From: Dyella sp. C9
GTDB lineage: Bacteria; Pseudomonadota; Gammaproteobacteria; Xanthomonadales; Rhodanobacteraceae
Length of the DNA: 64,000 nucleotides
Assembly: GCF_003332825.1 (NCBI RefSeq)
Contig: NZ_QIRF01000006.1
Location: 130,570-194,569 of the forward strand
Direction of reading: 5' to 3'
Below the pieces are notes generated by a model. It was not told the DNA's origin, ran no database searches, and saw only the letters and a program-made list of their open reading frames with translations. Within the stretch, counting starts at the first letter, position 1, and each line of letters starts with the position of its first letter. This document shows positions 9,648-22,300 of the stretch, one piece after another. The position numbers were made by a program, and so were the translations under genes.

Positions 9648-10574
9648 ATGGATCTGGCCACCGCCTCCAGCGTGCTGCGACTGCTGGCGGACCCCACCCG
9701 CGTGCGCCTGCTGGCCCTGCTGGAGCGCGAGGAACTCACCGTGGCCGAGCTGGCCGCGGTGCTGCATCTCGCCCAGCCGCGCGTCTCCACCCACCTGGCC
9801 AAGCTGAAGGAAGCCGACCTGGTGCGCGACCGCCGCGCCGGTGTGTCCGCCTATTATCGGGCCAACGGTGAAACCGATGAAAGCCAGCAGGCCCTGCTGA
9901 AGTCGCTGCGCGACAGCATCGACGACGCCCTGCTGCGCGAAGATGCCGAGCGCCTGCCCGGCGTGCTGGCGCAGCGTGCCCGCGAGGAAGGCTGGGCCGA
10001 TACGGTCGCCGGCGACATGGAACGCCACTACTCGCCGGGTCGCACCTGGGAAACCCTGGCCCGTTCGCTGCTGCAGCTGCTGGAAACCGGCGACGTGCTG
10101 GACATCGCCTCCGGCGACGGCATCACCGCCGAACTGCTCGCACCCCACGCGCACTCCATCGTCTGCGTGGACAGCAGCGAGCGCGTGGTGGAAGCGGCCT
10201 CGCAGCGCCTCAAGCCGTTTGCCAACGTGGAAGTGCGCCAGGGCGACATGCACGCGCTCGACCTGGGCGAACGCCGCTTCGACCTCGTGCTGATGCTGCA
10301 CGCCCTCACCTACGCCGAACAGCCGGCCAAGGCGGTGGCGGAGGCAGCGCGCCTGCTGCGCAGTGGCGGCCGACTGCTGGCGGTGACGCTGGGCAGGCAC
10401 GATCACCGCGCCGCGGTGGAACCGTTCGACCACCGCAACCTGGGCTTTTCCTCCGATGAGTTGGGCGGTTTCGCCAAGGCGGCCGGCCTTGCGGTGGTGA
10501 GCTGTACCCGGCTGAGCCGCGAGCGCAAGGCGCCGCATTTCGAAGTGATCAGCCTGGTCGCGCGCAAGAGTTGA
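9648..10574 (+). CDS. ArsR-family regulator fused to SAM-dependent methyltransferase
   Basis: This encodes 308 residues. The N-terminal ArsR winged helix (about 1-90) reads [50 protein letters not shown]. It lacks the metal-binding CVCxxC of ArsR/SmtB sensors. The C-terminal class I methyltransferase (about 130-300) has motif [11 protein letters not shown] and the acidic end of strand two (VCVDSS). The start is ATG 9648, with AAGG at 9637-9640. It lies 13 bp before split metH, so it is probably cotranscribed. A regulator carrying a SAM-binding domain could sense SAM or SAH and adjust methionine synthesis, as proposed for similar fusions near met genes. Whether the methyltransferase is active is unknown. 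Confidence 0.85.
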   Translation: MDLATASSVLRLLADPTRVRLLALLEREELTVAELAAVLHLAQPRVSTHLAKLKEADLVRDRRAGVSAYYRANGETDESQQALLKSLRDSIDDALLREDAERLPGVLAQRAREEGWADTVAGDMERHYSPGRTWETLARSLLQLLETGDVLDIASGDGITAELLAPHAHSIVCVDSSERVVEAASQRLKPFANVEVRQGDMHALDLGERRFDLVLMLHALTYAEQPAKAVAEAARLLRSGGRLLAVTLGRHDHRAAVEPFDHRNLGFSSDELGGFAKAAGLAVVSCTRLSRERKAPHFEVISLVARKS

Positions 10575-10587
10575 GGAGAGTCCGTCG

Positions 10588-11667
10588 ATGAGCACGCCGC
10601 CCTGGCTGCATCCCGAACGCGTCGCCCTGCTGGAACAGCAGTTGCGTCGCCGCATCCTGATCCTGGATGGCGGCATGGGCACGATGCTGCAGAAGCATGC
10701 GCTCGACGAGACAGCCTTTCGTGGCGAGCGCTTCGTCGATGGCCATGACAGCAGCCACGCACATGACCACCCGGGCGAGTGCGACCTCAAGGGCAACAAC
10801 GACCTGCTCACGCTGACCAACCCGGACATCATCCGCGGCGTGCACGAAGCCTACCTGGAAGCCGGTGCCGACCTGGTCGAGACCAACACCTTCAATTCCA
10901 CCCGCATCAGCCAGGCCGACTATCACCTGGAGCACCTGGCGTACGAGTTGAACCTGGAGGGCGCGCGCCTCGCCCGCGCCGCCTGCGATGCCTGGGAGGC
11001 GAAGACGCCCGAGCAGCCGCGTTTCGTGATCGGCGTGCTTGGCCCCACCAGCCGCACCGCCTCGCTGTCGCCGGACGTGAACGACCCCGGCTTCCGCAAC
11101 GTCACCTTCGAAGAGCTGGTCACCAACTACACCGAGGCCGCCAACGGCCTCATCGATGGCGGCGCCGACCTGATCATGGTCGAGACCATCTTCGATACCT
11201 TGAACGCCAAGGCCGCCCTGTTCGCGCTGAGCGAGCTGTTCCACCAGCGCGGCGAGCGCGTGCCGGTGATGATCTCCGGCACCATCACCGACCGCTCCGG
11301 CCGCACGCTCTCGGGCCAGACCGCCGAGGCGTTCTACTACTCGGTGCAGCACGCGCGCCCGATTTCGGTCGGGCTCAATTGCGCGCTGGGTGCGGCCGAC
11401 CTTCGTCCGCATGTGCAGACGCTGGCCAACGTGGCCCAGTGTTTCGTCAGCACGCATCCCAACGCCGGCCTGCCCAACGCATTCGGCGAATACGACGAGA
11501 CGCCCGAACAGATGGCCTCGGTGATCGGCGGCTTCGCCCGCGACGGCCTGCTGAACCTGGTGGGGGGGTGCTGCGGCACCACGCCGGCGCACATCAAGGC
11601 GATTGCCGAGGCCGTGTACGGCGTCGCGCCGCGCACGCTGCCTGCGCAAGCGCAGGAGGCCGCGTGA
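10588..11667 (+). CDS. metH: Methionine synthase, homocysteine-binding subunit (split MetH, N-terminal part)
   Basis: This 359-residue protein corresponds to module 1 of cobalamin-dependent methionine synthase, the zinc- and homocysteine-binding barrel. Visible landmarks are the N-terminal [14 protein letters not shown], the first zinc cysteine in [14 protein letters not shown] (about residue 265) and the cysteine pair [14 protein letters not shown] near 328-329. It ends where a single-chain MetH would continue into the folate domain; the next gene supplies the rest. Both genes read the same way, 136 bp apart. In Xanthomonadales MetH is commonly encoded as two polypeptides, so this is a natural split rather than a frameshift. 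Together they transfer a methyl group from methyltetrahydrofolate to homocysteine. Confidence 0.94.
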   Translation: MSTPPWLHPERVALLEQQLRRRILILDGGMGTMLQKHALDETAFRGERFVDGHDSSHAHDHPGECDLKGNNDLLTLTNPDIIRGVHEAYLEAGADLVETNTFNSTRISQADYHLEHLAYELNLEGARLARAACDAWEAKTPEQPRFVIGVLGPTSRTASLSPDVNDPGFRNVTFEELVTNYTEAANGLIDGGADLIMVETIFDTLNAKAALFALSELFHQRGERVPVMISGTITDRSGRTLSGQTAEAFYYSVQHARPISVGLNCALGAADLRPHVQTLANVAQCFVSTHPNAGLPNAFGEYDETPEQMASVIGGFARDGLLNLVGGCCGTTPAHIKAIAEAVYGVAPRTLPAQAQEAA

Positions 11668-11671
11668 CGCG

Positions 11672-11790
11672 CCCTCTCCCCGTCGGGGAGAGGGCTGGGT
11701 TGAGCGGGCGCCCCAGCCTCAAGCCCGCATTTTTCAATGGGCTCGCAAGCCCCGTCTCCACACCTCGATCCTCTTTCCCGCGGAAAGAGG
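11672..11790. repeat. Paired palindromes in the metH split junction
   Basis: Two hairpins lie between the two metH genes: CCCTCTCCCC-GTC-GGGGAGAGGG (11672-11694) and CCTCTTTCC-cGC-GGAAAGAGG (11770-11790). The first belongs to the CTCTCCCC-type family also seen at 58337-58357. The 3' arm of the second runs into the ribosome-binding site (GAGGAGG) of the downstream gene, so folding could modulate its translation. The element occupies the whole junction. Confidence 0.75.
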
Positions 11791-11803
11791 AGGAACCTGC
11801 CTG

Positions 11804-14524
<2,721 letters not shown>

Positions 14525-14540
14525 CAGCAACCCGTCTGCT

Positions 14541-14607
14541 GGAGCGCACCCTGTGCGCGACAAACCCACCTGCCGCAGAGGCCGTGGTCGCGCACAAGGT
14601 GCGCTCC
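14541..14607. repeat. REP-like inverted repeat after metH
   Basis: The arms GGAGCGCACCCTGTGCGCGAC (14541-14561) and GTCGCGCACAAGGTGCGCTCC (14587-14607) are complementary with one mismatch and are separated by 25 bases. It lies between convergent metH and the LAB_N gene and could also act as a transcription barrier. It is the same family as 9457-9531 and 62370-62412. Confidence 0.8.
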
Positions 14608-14621
14608 CACAGCACAGCGAA

Positions 14622-14963
14622 TCAGACCTCGCTTTCCACCAGCGAGCGACGCTTCACCTCGCGCATGTGCACGGCCAGGTTGTAGACCGAGACGAAGGCC
14701 GGGAAGAAGTTCGACAGGATGCCCACCGAGTCGTTCTTGCCGAAGATGAAGTAGGACAGCAGCAACGCGCTGCCCACCACCGACAGCCACCAGAACGACA
14801 ACGGCATCACCACGCGCTTGAGCTTGCGCGTGTAGTACAGCTGCACGAACCAGCGGCTGGTGAACATCACCGAACCCAGGTAACCAACCATCTTCCAGGG
14901 CGTGAACTCGAAATTGTGCAGGGCATTGAGGATGTGCGTGAGTTCGTGCTGCAGGAAGTCCAT
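14622..14963 (-). CDS. LAB_N domain membrane protein (lipid-A-disaccharide synthase N-terminal domain)
   Basis: This 113-residue protein has three hydrophobic segments and the characteristic opening KMVGYLGSVMFTSRWFVQLYYTRK, followed by PLSFWWLSVVGSALLLSYFIFGKNDSVGILSN. It matches the stand-alone LAB_N family, small inner-membrane proteins often found near lipid A or undecaprenyl-phosphate glycosyltransferase genes. No such gene is next to it here. It is convergent with metH. Exact function is unknown; the fold and location are confident. Confidence 0.85.
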   Translation of the reverse strand: MDFLQHELTHILNALHNFEFTPWKMVGYLGSVMFTSRWFVQLYYTRKLKRVVMPLSFWWLSVVGSALLLSYFIFGKNDSVGILSNFFPAFVSVYNLAVHMREVKRRSLVESEV

Positions 14964-15055
14964 GGTTCGGCCCAGATATCGCAGGGAAATGGCGAATTGT
15001 ACTCGCCCACCTTTCAGCCAACTGCGGCCGCGCGAAAATTTTCCCGACCCAAGAC

Positions 15056-15084
15056 TTGACCCGCCATGCCCTACCCCGTATATT
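15056..15084 (+). promoter_or_regulatory. Sigma-70 promoter of tRNA-Val
   Basis: TTGACC (15056-15061) and TATATT (15079-15084) are spaced 17 bp apart. The -10 box ends 12 bases before the first base of the tRNA, an excellent fit to a stable-RNA promoter. Confidence 0.85.
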
Positions 15085-15096
15085 TGCGCGCTCGGC

Positions 15097-15171
15097 GGGC
15101 GATTAGCTCAGCGGTAGAGCACTGCCTTCACACGGCAGGTGTCGCAAGTTCGATCCTTGCATCGCCCACCA
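15097..15171 (+). tRNA. tRNA-Val (anticodon CAC)
   Basis: The cloverleaf is complete. Acceptor GGGCGAT pairs with ATCGCCC, the D arm is GCTC-AGCGGTA-GAGC, the anticodon stem CTGCC/GGCAG encloses loop TTCACAC (anticodon CAC, reading GUG), and the T arm contains GTTCGATCC. CCA is encoded at 15169-15171. A promoter and a terminator flank it closely, so it is a single-gene unit. Confidence 0.97.
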
Positions 15172-15181
15172 CCGAAATTGC

Positions 15182-15207
15182 AAAGGCCCGGCATCGCCGG
15201 GCCTTTT
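15182..15207 (+). terminator. Rho-independent terminator of tRNA-Val
   Basis: AAAGGCCCGGC-ATC-GCCGGGCCTTTT is an 11-bp, GC-rich stem with a three-base loop followed by T residues, starting ten bases after the tRNA CCA end. Confidence 0.9.
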
Positions 15208-15465
15208 CTTTTGTCTCCGGCTCACGCCCATCGACAGGCGGGCGTCCCGCCATGCAGCCCGACCCACACCGCCGGCCGTAATCCCCCCATTTCCAGCGCC
15301 TACACGGCCCCGGCGGCAAGCCGCAAATAATTGCGCGATCACTGGCTCGGCCCCGGCCCCTGCGCCGGTCATACAATCCGCATCGACTGACACATTTTTC
15401 CCATACACAAAGCGCCCTTCCGCATGGACAATAGGGGGTCGAAGTCTCCGAGGGGGAGAGGAATC

Positions 15466-15939
15466 ATGAGTCAGGGTGACGGTATGGCGAACCCCGTGGC
15501 GCAGCTGCTTGTCGTGACACGAAGCCTGGTGGAACTCACCGACCGCGCCATGTCCGACAGCGAACTGTCGCATGCGGCCGCCGATGTGCTCGTGTTTGCA
15601 GCCAGGCAGGCCGCGCGGCTGGTAGAAGACGTGGTAAGCGCCCGATCACATGATCCGGCCCGCGCGCACGCTTTCGCGCAATCGCCCAGCAGCACGGACC
15701 TCGACCGCGCGTATGCCGACCTGGAGTGCCTGGCGGAAGCGGCCAGCATGATCCGCGCGCACGGCATCGGCTCGCAGTACCGCGCCCACCTCGCCTACCT
15801 GATGCGTTACGCCGCCGAATCGGCCTGCAATGCGCTCGAACGCGCTGAACGCGCCATGGCCGAGAGCACTCCGGCCCGGGACATCGCCGAGCTGGCGGAT
15901 ATCGCGGCCATCCACGCCCTGGACAAGACCTTCCGGTGA
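15466..15939 (+). CDS. Hypothetical alpha-helical protein
   Basis: This encodes 157 residues from ATG 15466, preferred over ATG 15424 because GGGGGAGAGGA lies just upstream. The product is alanine-rich and almost wholly helical (QLLVVTRSLVELTDRAM; AEAASMIRAHGIGSQYRAHL), with no signal peptide or transmembrane segment. The layout resembles small DUF3077/PHA-associated or XAC0095-like helical proteins of this order, but I do not recognise the family. It is convergent with the Sel1-type gene, 29 bp away. A cytoplasmic protein of unknown function. Confidence 0.65.
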   Translation: MSQGDGMANPVAQLLVVTRSLVELTDRAMSDSELSHAAADVLVFAARQAARLVEDVVSARSHDPARAHAFAQSPSSTDLDRAYADLECLAEAASMIRAHGIGSQYRAHLAYLMRYAAESACNALERAERAMAESTPARDIAELADIAAIHALDKTFR

Positions 15940-15968
15940 AGCACTGCTCACCGGAAGGGTGAGGGTTT

Positions 15969-16730
15969 TCAGTTGGTCGCCGTCTTGGCGCCTGGACCCA
16001 CCTGCTGAAGCGGCCCGACCTGCACGTGCCCGACCCAGCCGTCGAATACGTTCACAGCGGCGGCATCGACCACCTTCACCACCATGCCCGCCTGCGGACA
16101 GGAAGCCGGATCGGTGACAGGATCGGCCGAGTTCCCGGCCCCCGCCATGCAGTACTTGCCGCCGCTGTTGCTCAGCCGCGTCAACATGGCCATGCCGTCG
16201 GCGTAACGCTTTTCCGCGCGCACCGCCGCGGTACTGTCACCGTAGATGGGGCGCATCTTGGCCAGCAGTTCCTGCGCTGCCTTGCGCTCGGAGGCCGACG
16301 CCGCGGCATATGCGGTCTGGTAAGCCTTCTGGAAATCGGAGTTGGGGCGCTCGGAGGCAAGCGCCATCCACGCAAGGGCAAGCGGTCGGTTCACCGGCTG
16401 GTGATCGCCATTGAGCGCCATGATGCCCAGCACGTACTGCGCGGGCTTGCTGGCCCAACTGGCGGCCGTGGTGAAGAAGCGCTGCGCACTCTCGTAGCGG
16501 TGGCTACCGTAGGTTTGCGTGCCCAGGCAGTAGTAGTAGTCGCCCGGCAGGAACTTTTCCTCACCAATGGCGCAGTTCGTGTTGGCCAGATCTTCATCCG
16601 TGGGGACGGGCTCACTGTCGGCGGCCGGCGCTGCACTGCTCTGCGCATGCACGAGACATGGCATAAGCGGTGCGGCCAACAAGACGGCCAGGCCCAGTTC
16701 CCACAATCGATGGCGGCGCTTTCCATGCAT
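15969..16730 (-). CDS. Periplasmic Sel1/TPR-like repeat protein
   Basis: This encodes 253 residues from ATG 16730, chosen for GGAGA at 16738-16742; a longer frame upstream has no site. The signal peptide LGLAVLLAAPLMPCLVHAQ ends near residue 32. The mature part has two or three short helical repeats of Sel1 type (AQYVLGIMALNGDHQPVNRPLALAWMALASE), two cysteine pairs that may form disulfides, and a basic beta-rich tail. Sel1 proteins are usually scaffolds for protein-protein contacts. The neighbours do not indicate a partner. About 150 bp upstream lies the hairpin-rich segment described separately. Confidence 0.65.
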   Translation of the reverse strand: MHGKRRHRLWELGLAVLLAAPLMPCLVHAQSSAAPAADSEPVPTDEDLANTNCAIGEEKFLPGDYYYCLGTQTYGSHRYESAQRFFTTAASWASKPAQYVLGIMALNGDHQPVNRPLALAWMALASERPNSDFQKAYQTAYAAASASERKAAQELLAKMRPIYGDSTAAVRAEKRYADGMAMLTRLSNSGGKYCMAGAGNSADPVTDPASCPQAGMVVKVVDAAAVNVFDGWVGHVQVGPLQQVGPGAKTATN

Positions 16731-16886
16731 GATGATGTCTCCGATGGTCAATGACGCGTAGCAAAAATAGACGCGCATCGTAACGTGACTGACCGACCAC
16801 AGGATGACAACGGAGGCCTTTGAATAAACGCAAGTTCTTGTGCGCAAGCTGCATCACGGGCAGGCCTGCGCAACAAGTGAACCGGG

Positions 16887-17016
16887 CCTCGCGACGGAGC
16901 GAGGAATCGGGTGGGCTGTCCATCCTGGACAGGTGCCACCCGTGTGCGCGTCATCCCTGACAGGCTTCGGCAGCAGCCTCCCAGCTGACTGCCTCTCCCC
17001 CTCCGCACGGAGGTTT
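16887..17016. ncRNA. Candidate structured RNA or leader (three hairpins)
   Basis: The 412-bp gap 16731-17142 has no convincing gene but holds three strong inverted repeats: CCTCGC-gacgga-GCGAGG (16887-16904), CGGGTGG-g-CTGTCC...GGACAG-gtg-CCACCCG (16908-16942) and CCTCCG-ca-CGGAGG (near 17003-17016). On the minus strand the structure would precede the Sel1-type gene by 150-280 bases, as a leader RNA or riboswitch might. On the plus strand it could only be a free small RNA. I could not match it to any riboswitch class I know. Confidence 0.35.
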
Positions 17017-17142
17017 CCTCAGGTACCTCGCCGGATGGACTGGCACAAGGCCCAGGCAAGTGCGGGTGCCCATCGCGACGAGGTCCGACTATTGTCCTTA
17101 CACAACGCAGACCCCGACATGAGACGACTCTCAAATCGAAAC

Positions 17143-18741
17143 TCAGCGTCGGCGGTTCGTCGATTCTGTGATGCGATTAGCCCATGACAGTACGACCAGG
17201 ACACCTGCCAGCACGGCATAGGCGCCGGCAAACTGCCAGACCAACGGCTGCGAACGGGAATCGAGTTGCCACGGCACGTAGATGCCGCCGTTCGGGTCCA
17301 CCGAGTGGATCACGCCAAACACGCTGAGCGCGGCGCCAAGCAGCAGGATCGCCGCCGCACGCCCTGCCCGGCCATCGATCATGGCCACCAGGAAACTCGC
17401 CCAGATCATCGCGGTGATGATGAAGCCGTTGCCAAGCACGGTGATGACCGCAAGCTCCGACACACCATGGGTGCGATCGGCAAACAACGCGGCAAAGTGC
17501 TCGGGTGATACATAGGTTGGATCCGCCAGCTTGATGGTGAGCATGCGCGCGATCGCCGGGAAGAAGCTGAACACCACCGCGGCCGCGTAGCGCAACGGCG
17601 TGGCTTCGAAGGCCTGCACGGTGATGCCGATGGCCACGAACACCAGGATCGGCGCCAGCACCGACAACGGCAGCAGTTCCACCAGGCTGGAGAGGTAGCC
17701 GAAGATGCCACCCAGGCCGACGAAGACGCCGGTGAGCAAGGTATAGCCGCTGCCCGCCCCCATGGCCTTGTATGCGGGCTGGCCGATATAGGGCGTGGTT
17801 TGCGCCACGCCGCCGCAAAAACCCGCCACCAGCGTAGCCAGCGCTTCGACCAACAGGATGTCGCGCGTACGGTAGTCGTCACCGGCGGCCCTGGCGCTCT
17901 CGCTCACGTTGATGCCGCCCACCACCATCAGCAACCCGAACGGCAGGATCAGCGGCAAATAGGGAATGGCCGCAGGCAGGCCATCGATCCATTGAAGCGT
18001 GGGCCATGGCAGTGCGAACCGCGCGTGCCAGCCTGGCGGTGGCTGGTAGCCGTTGCCCAGCCAACCCAGCGGCCCCAGCACGAAGTAGAGCAAGGCGCCG
18101 ACTGCAAACGCCACCAGCACGCCGGGCAAGCGCCAGGGCATGGGCGCGCGCGCCACCAGCGCATACAGCACCACGCCCAGTCCGGCAAAACCCACCACCG
18201 GCACCTTGAGGATCTCCACCAGCGGCAGGACCCCCATCAGCACCAACGCAATCCCGGCGATCGAACCGAGCAACCCGGCACGCGGTACATGCCGTTGCAC
18301 CATGCCACCAAAGAACGACAGCACCAGCTTGAGCACCCCCATGATGACCAGCGAGGCCATGCCGAGCTGCCAGGTGGCCACGCCCGCCGCGTGCGGATCC
18401 ATTCCCGCCTGCCGGAACTGCAGGAAGGCCGGTCCCAACACCAGCAACGCCATGCCGATGCTGGTGGGCGCGTCCACACCCAGAGGCATGGCGGTGACGT
18501 CGGCTCGCCCGCCCTGCCTGGCCAGTCGGCGTGCCATGGCGGTGTAGGCGAGATTGCCCAGCAGCACGCCGAACGTGGTGCCCGGAAACATGCGCAGGAA
18601 AACGATGTCCGCTGGCAATCCGAAGCCGCCGATCAAGGCGGTGGCCAGGAAAGCCATCACCGACAGGTTGTCCACCACCAGGCCGAAGAAGCCATTGAAA
18701 TCGCCGGCACTGAACCAGCGTGGTCGCGTCACGGGATGCAT
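17143..18741 (-). CDS. Xanthine/uracil-type permease (NCS2-like family)
   Basis: This 532-residue inner-membrane transporter has about 12-14 hydrophobic segments. Characteristic stretches are MFPGTTFGVLLGNLAYTAMARRLA, MPLGVDAPTSIGMALLVLGPAF and the conserved loop GGINVSESARAAGDDYRTRDIL, typical of the AGZA/NCS2-like permeases annotated as xanthine/uracil family. The start is ATG 18741; the frame continues 17 codons upstream but those overlap the preceding gene. The start follows the upstream stop directly (TGACATG), so translation is probably coupled to the DUF3574 lipoprotein gene. Substrate unknown, probably a nucleobase or an organic anion. Confidence 0.8.
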   Translation of the reverse strand: MHPVTRPRWFSAGDFNGFFGLVVDNLSVMAFLATALIGGFGLPADIVFLRMFPGTTFGVLLGNLAYTAMARRLARQGGRADVTAMPLGVDAPTSIGMALLVLGPAFLQFRQAGMDPHAAGVATWQLGMASLVIMGVLKLVLSFFGGMVQRHVPRAGLLGSIAGIALVLMGVLPLVEILKVPVVGFAGLGVVLYALVARAPMPWRLPGVLVAFAVGALLYFVLGPLGWLGNGYQPPPGWHARFALPWPTLQWIDGLPAAIPYLPLILPFGLLMVVGGINVSESARAAGDDYRTRDILLVEALATLVAGFCGGVAQTTPYIGQPAYKAMGAGSGYTLLTGVFVGLGGIFGYLSSLVELLPLSVLAPILVFVAIGITVQAFEATPLRYAAAVVFSFFPAIARMLTIKLADPTYVSPEHFAALFADRTHGVSELAVITVLGNGFIITAMIWASFLVAMIDGRAGRAAAILLLGAALSVFGVIHSVDPNGGIYVPWQLDSRSQPLVWQFAGAYAVLAGVLVVLSWANRITESTNRRR

Positions 18742-18742
18742 G

Positions 18743-19189
18743 TCAGAACGACACCTCGGCAGGCTGGGTGACGCGTAGCACTGAGGTGTCACCCGTGCGC
18801 CGTTTCCACGCGGCGCGGATGGCCTCCACCTTGGCCTGGTTCGCGGCCGTGTCGGGATAATCCACCACCAGCATCTTCGAGCGCAGCCGCTCGGGCGTCG
18901 CCTGGCCCTTGCCCTGCCATTGGCCGTAGGCGTCGATCACGCTGAGGCCATCGGGGAAGCGCGGGGTTACCTCGGCATCGAGAAAGCTCTGCCATCCCTG
19001 CTCGCTGACGCCCTGGCCGACAGCGTCGGCGGGCCCCAGCCCGAAATAGAGGCGTGTCTCCACCCATCCCTCGGCCCGGACGGGATGCGCGGCGTCGCCC
19101 TGCAGGCTACCCCCGGAAACGGGCGTGGCGGCACATCCGGCCAACAGCGCGGCGACCAGCATGGCAACAACCGGGCGTGCCAGGTTCAT
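18743..19189 (-). CDS. DUF3574 family lipoprotein
   Basis: This encodes 148 residues from ATG 19189 with GGGGGAG just upstream. The signal peptide MNLARPVVAMLVAALLAGC has lipobox LLAGC. The mature domain (ETRLYFGLGPADAVGQGVSEQGWQSFLDAEVTPRFPDGLSVIDAYGQWQ...ERLRSKMLVVDYPD) matches DUF3574, a small family of unknown function with a ferredoxin-like pattern. It is the first gene of a two-gene unit with the permease (one base between stop and next ATG). A very long open frame (18743-23011) extending upstream on this strand is the antisense shadow of recC. Confidence 0.8.
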   Translation of the reverse strand: MNLARPVVAMLVAALLAGCAATPVSGGSLQGDAAHPVRAEGWVETRLYFGLGPADAVGQGVSEQGWQSFLDAEVTPRFPDGLSVIDAYGQWQGKGQATPERLRSKMLVVDYPDTAANQAKVEAIRAAWKRRTGDTSVLRVTQPAEVSF

Positions 19190-19393
19190 ATGCGCTCCCC
19201 CTTCACGTTTGGACATCCATACGCGGCCTCCCCCCCTGGGCCCGCAGTATGGACAAGCCCTCTGGCGCGGCGCAACAAAACCATGGTCGCGGGATCTGCG
19301 ACGGCTCCGGGCGATGATGCGCGACATCCCGTGTCCACTCGGCGAAAATGCCTCCATGAGCAAAGCCGCCCCTTGCCCGACGTGAGCCATAGC

Positions 19394-22300
19394 ATGGACC
19401 TGCCCCTGGAGGCCCCGATCGAACCGGGCCTGATGGTGATCCATGGCAACCGCATGGAAGACCTCCGCGACCTGCTGACCGCCTGGCTTGCGCGCACGCC
19501 GCTGCGCCCACTGGAAGACGAGCTGATGCTGGTACAGAGCAACGGCATCGCCCAATGGCTGAAGTGGGCACTGGCGCGGCCTGCCAGCGAAGGTGGCCTG
19601 GGCATCAGCGCGGCGATCGACGTGCAGTTGCCCGGCCGCTTCCTGTGGACCGCCTATCGCGCCGTGCTGGGCCGCGAGGCGGTGCCAACCACTTCGCCAT
19701 TCGACAAGTCGCGCCTGAGCTGGCGCCTGCTGCGCCTGCTGCCTGCGCACCTGCACGAACCCGACTTTGCACCGCTGCGCGACTTCCTGCGCGACGACCC
19801 GGATGAACGAAAGCGCTTCCAACTGGCCGAGCGCGTAGCCGACCTGTTCGACCAGTACCAGGTCTATCGCGCCGACTGGCTGGCCGATTGGGAGCACGGT
19901 CACTACCGCCTGCGCGACGAACTGCGTGGCCGCGAAACGGCGTTGCCTCAGGATCAGCGCTGGCAGGCGCGGCTGTGGCAGCTGTTGCTCGATGACGTGG
20001 AAGCGGAACGCCACAACCATCGCGCCGCGGTGCACCAGGCCTTCCTCGAACGCATCGGGCAACTTGCCGTGCGCCCGGCGAGTCTTCCCCGGCGCATCGT
20101 GGTCTTCGGCATTTCCTCGCTGCCCCAGCAAACGCTGGAGGCGCTGACCGCGCTCGCGCGCTTCAGCCAGGTCATGCTGCTGGTGGCCAATCCCTGCCGG
20201 CATTACTGGGCCGACATCATCGAGGATCGCGAACTGCTGAAGGCCAGCCAACGTCGCCATGCCAGCAAGCCAGGCTCGCCGCACGAACCGCGCTACGAGG
20301 ACCTGCACCTGCATGCCAACCCGCTGCTTGCCGCGTGGGGACGGCAGGGACGCGATTACATCCGCCTGCTCGACAGCTTCGATCGCCCCGAGCACTATCG
20401 CCAACGGTTTGCCGCGTGGAACCGCAGCATCGACCTGTTCGCCGATGCCGAAGGCGACGGGCTGCTGCACCAGGTGCAGCAGGCGATCCTGGAGCTGGAA
20501 CCGCTGCCGTCGGAACCAGCGCAGCGCAAGCCGTGGCGCGAGCAGGATCATTCGCTGCAATTCCACGTCGCGCATGGTCCCCAGCGCGAAGTGGAGATCC
20601 TGCACGACCAGTTGCTGGCGATGTTCGAACGCGCAGAGCAACAGGGCACGCCCCTGTCGCCACGCGATGTCATCGTCATGGTGCCCGACATCCAGGCCTA
20701 CGCGCCGCATGTGCAGGCCGTGTTCGGCCGGTTGCCAGCGGGCGATCCACGTCACCTGCCCTATGCCGTGGCCGACCAGCCGACGCGCGGTGCCGTGCCC
20801 CTGATGGTGGCGTTGGAGCACCTGCTGTCGCTGCCCGAATCCCGGTTCGCGGTGAGCGACCTGCTGGACCTCCTCGACGTGCCGGCACTGCGCCAGCGCT
20901 TCGGCATCGACGATGGCGGCCTGCCGACCCTGCGCCGCTGGATCGAGGGCGCCGGTATCCGCTGGGGCCTGGATGCGACGCAGAAACAGAGCCTGGAATT
21001 GCCGCCGATCGAGCAGAACAGCTGGCGTTTCGGACTGCGCCGCATGCTGCTGGGCTATGCCGTCGGCGACGGCGAAAGCTGGCAGGACATCGCACCGTAC
21101 GATGAGGTGGGTGGCCTGGACGCCGCCCTGGTCGGCCCGATCACCCTGCTGCTCGACCAGTTGGAACGCTACTGGCAACGGCTGCGCCAGCCGGCGTCGC
21201 CCGACGAGTGGCATGCCCGCTTGCAAGGCCTGCTGCAGGCGTTCTTTGTCCCGGACGATGCACAGGACGGTGACCGGCTGGGCCGCCTGGGCGATGCCCT
21301 GGACGCCTGGCTCGAGGCCTGCAACGAGGCGGACTTCGCCCAGCCCGTTCCACTGGGCATCGTGCGCGAGCACTGGCTTGGCGTCATGGACGAAAGCCGG
21401 CTGTCGCAACGCTTCATGGGTGGCGCGATCAGCTTCTGCACCTTGATGCCGATGCGTGCGGTCCCGTTCCGCGTGGTTTGCCTGCTCGGCATGAACGATG
21501 GCGATTATCCACGCCAGCAGGCGCCCGCCGATTTCGACCTGATGAACCAGCCCGGGCACGCGCGCCCCGGCGACCGCTCGCGACGCGAAGACGATCGCTA
21601 CCTGTTCCTGGAAGCGCTGGTCTCCGCGCGCGACGCGCTGTACATCAGTTGGGTCGGACGCAACGTGCGCGACAACAGCGTGCTGCCACCCTCCGTGCTG
21701 GTGGGACAGCTGCGCGACTACCTGGCGGCCGGTTGGCATCATGGCCAGGACGATGACGCGCCGGATGCGCTGCTCAAGGCACTGACCACTGTGCATCCGT
21801 TGCAGCCTTTCAGCCGCCGCTACTTCGACGCGGATGCCGACCGCAGGCTGTTCACCTATGCGCGTGAGTGGCGGGACGCCCACCGCACGCACCAAGTCGC
21901 CACGGTCGAAGCACTGCCACCGTGGCAACCGGATACCGCCCTGGGCATCACCCAGCTGCGCGCATTCCTGGCGCAACCGGTGCGCCATTTCTACAACCAG
22001 CGACTGAAGGTCTACTTCGGCGAGCTTGATGCGGAAGCCGACGACGACGAGCCCTTCGTGCTGGACGCGCTCGAGCAGCACATGGCGACGGCCGCCGTGG
22101 TGCAGTCCGCGGTGCGCACGGGCGACGCCGATGGCGCGGTTACCCAGGCCACCCGGCAACTTGCACGCGAAGGCCTGCTGCCACCCGGCGGCTTCGGCGA
22201 GCTGGCCCAGGAGGCACTTTCGCGCGATGGCCGCGAACTGGCCCGCGCCTGGCTCGACGCCTGCGGGCATTGGCCCCTGCTCGGCGACAAGATCGAGCTC

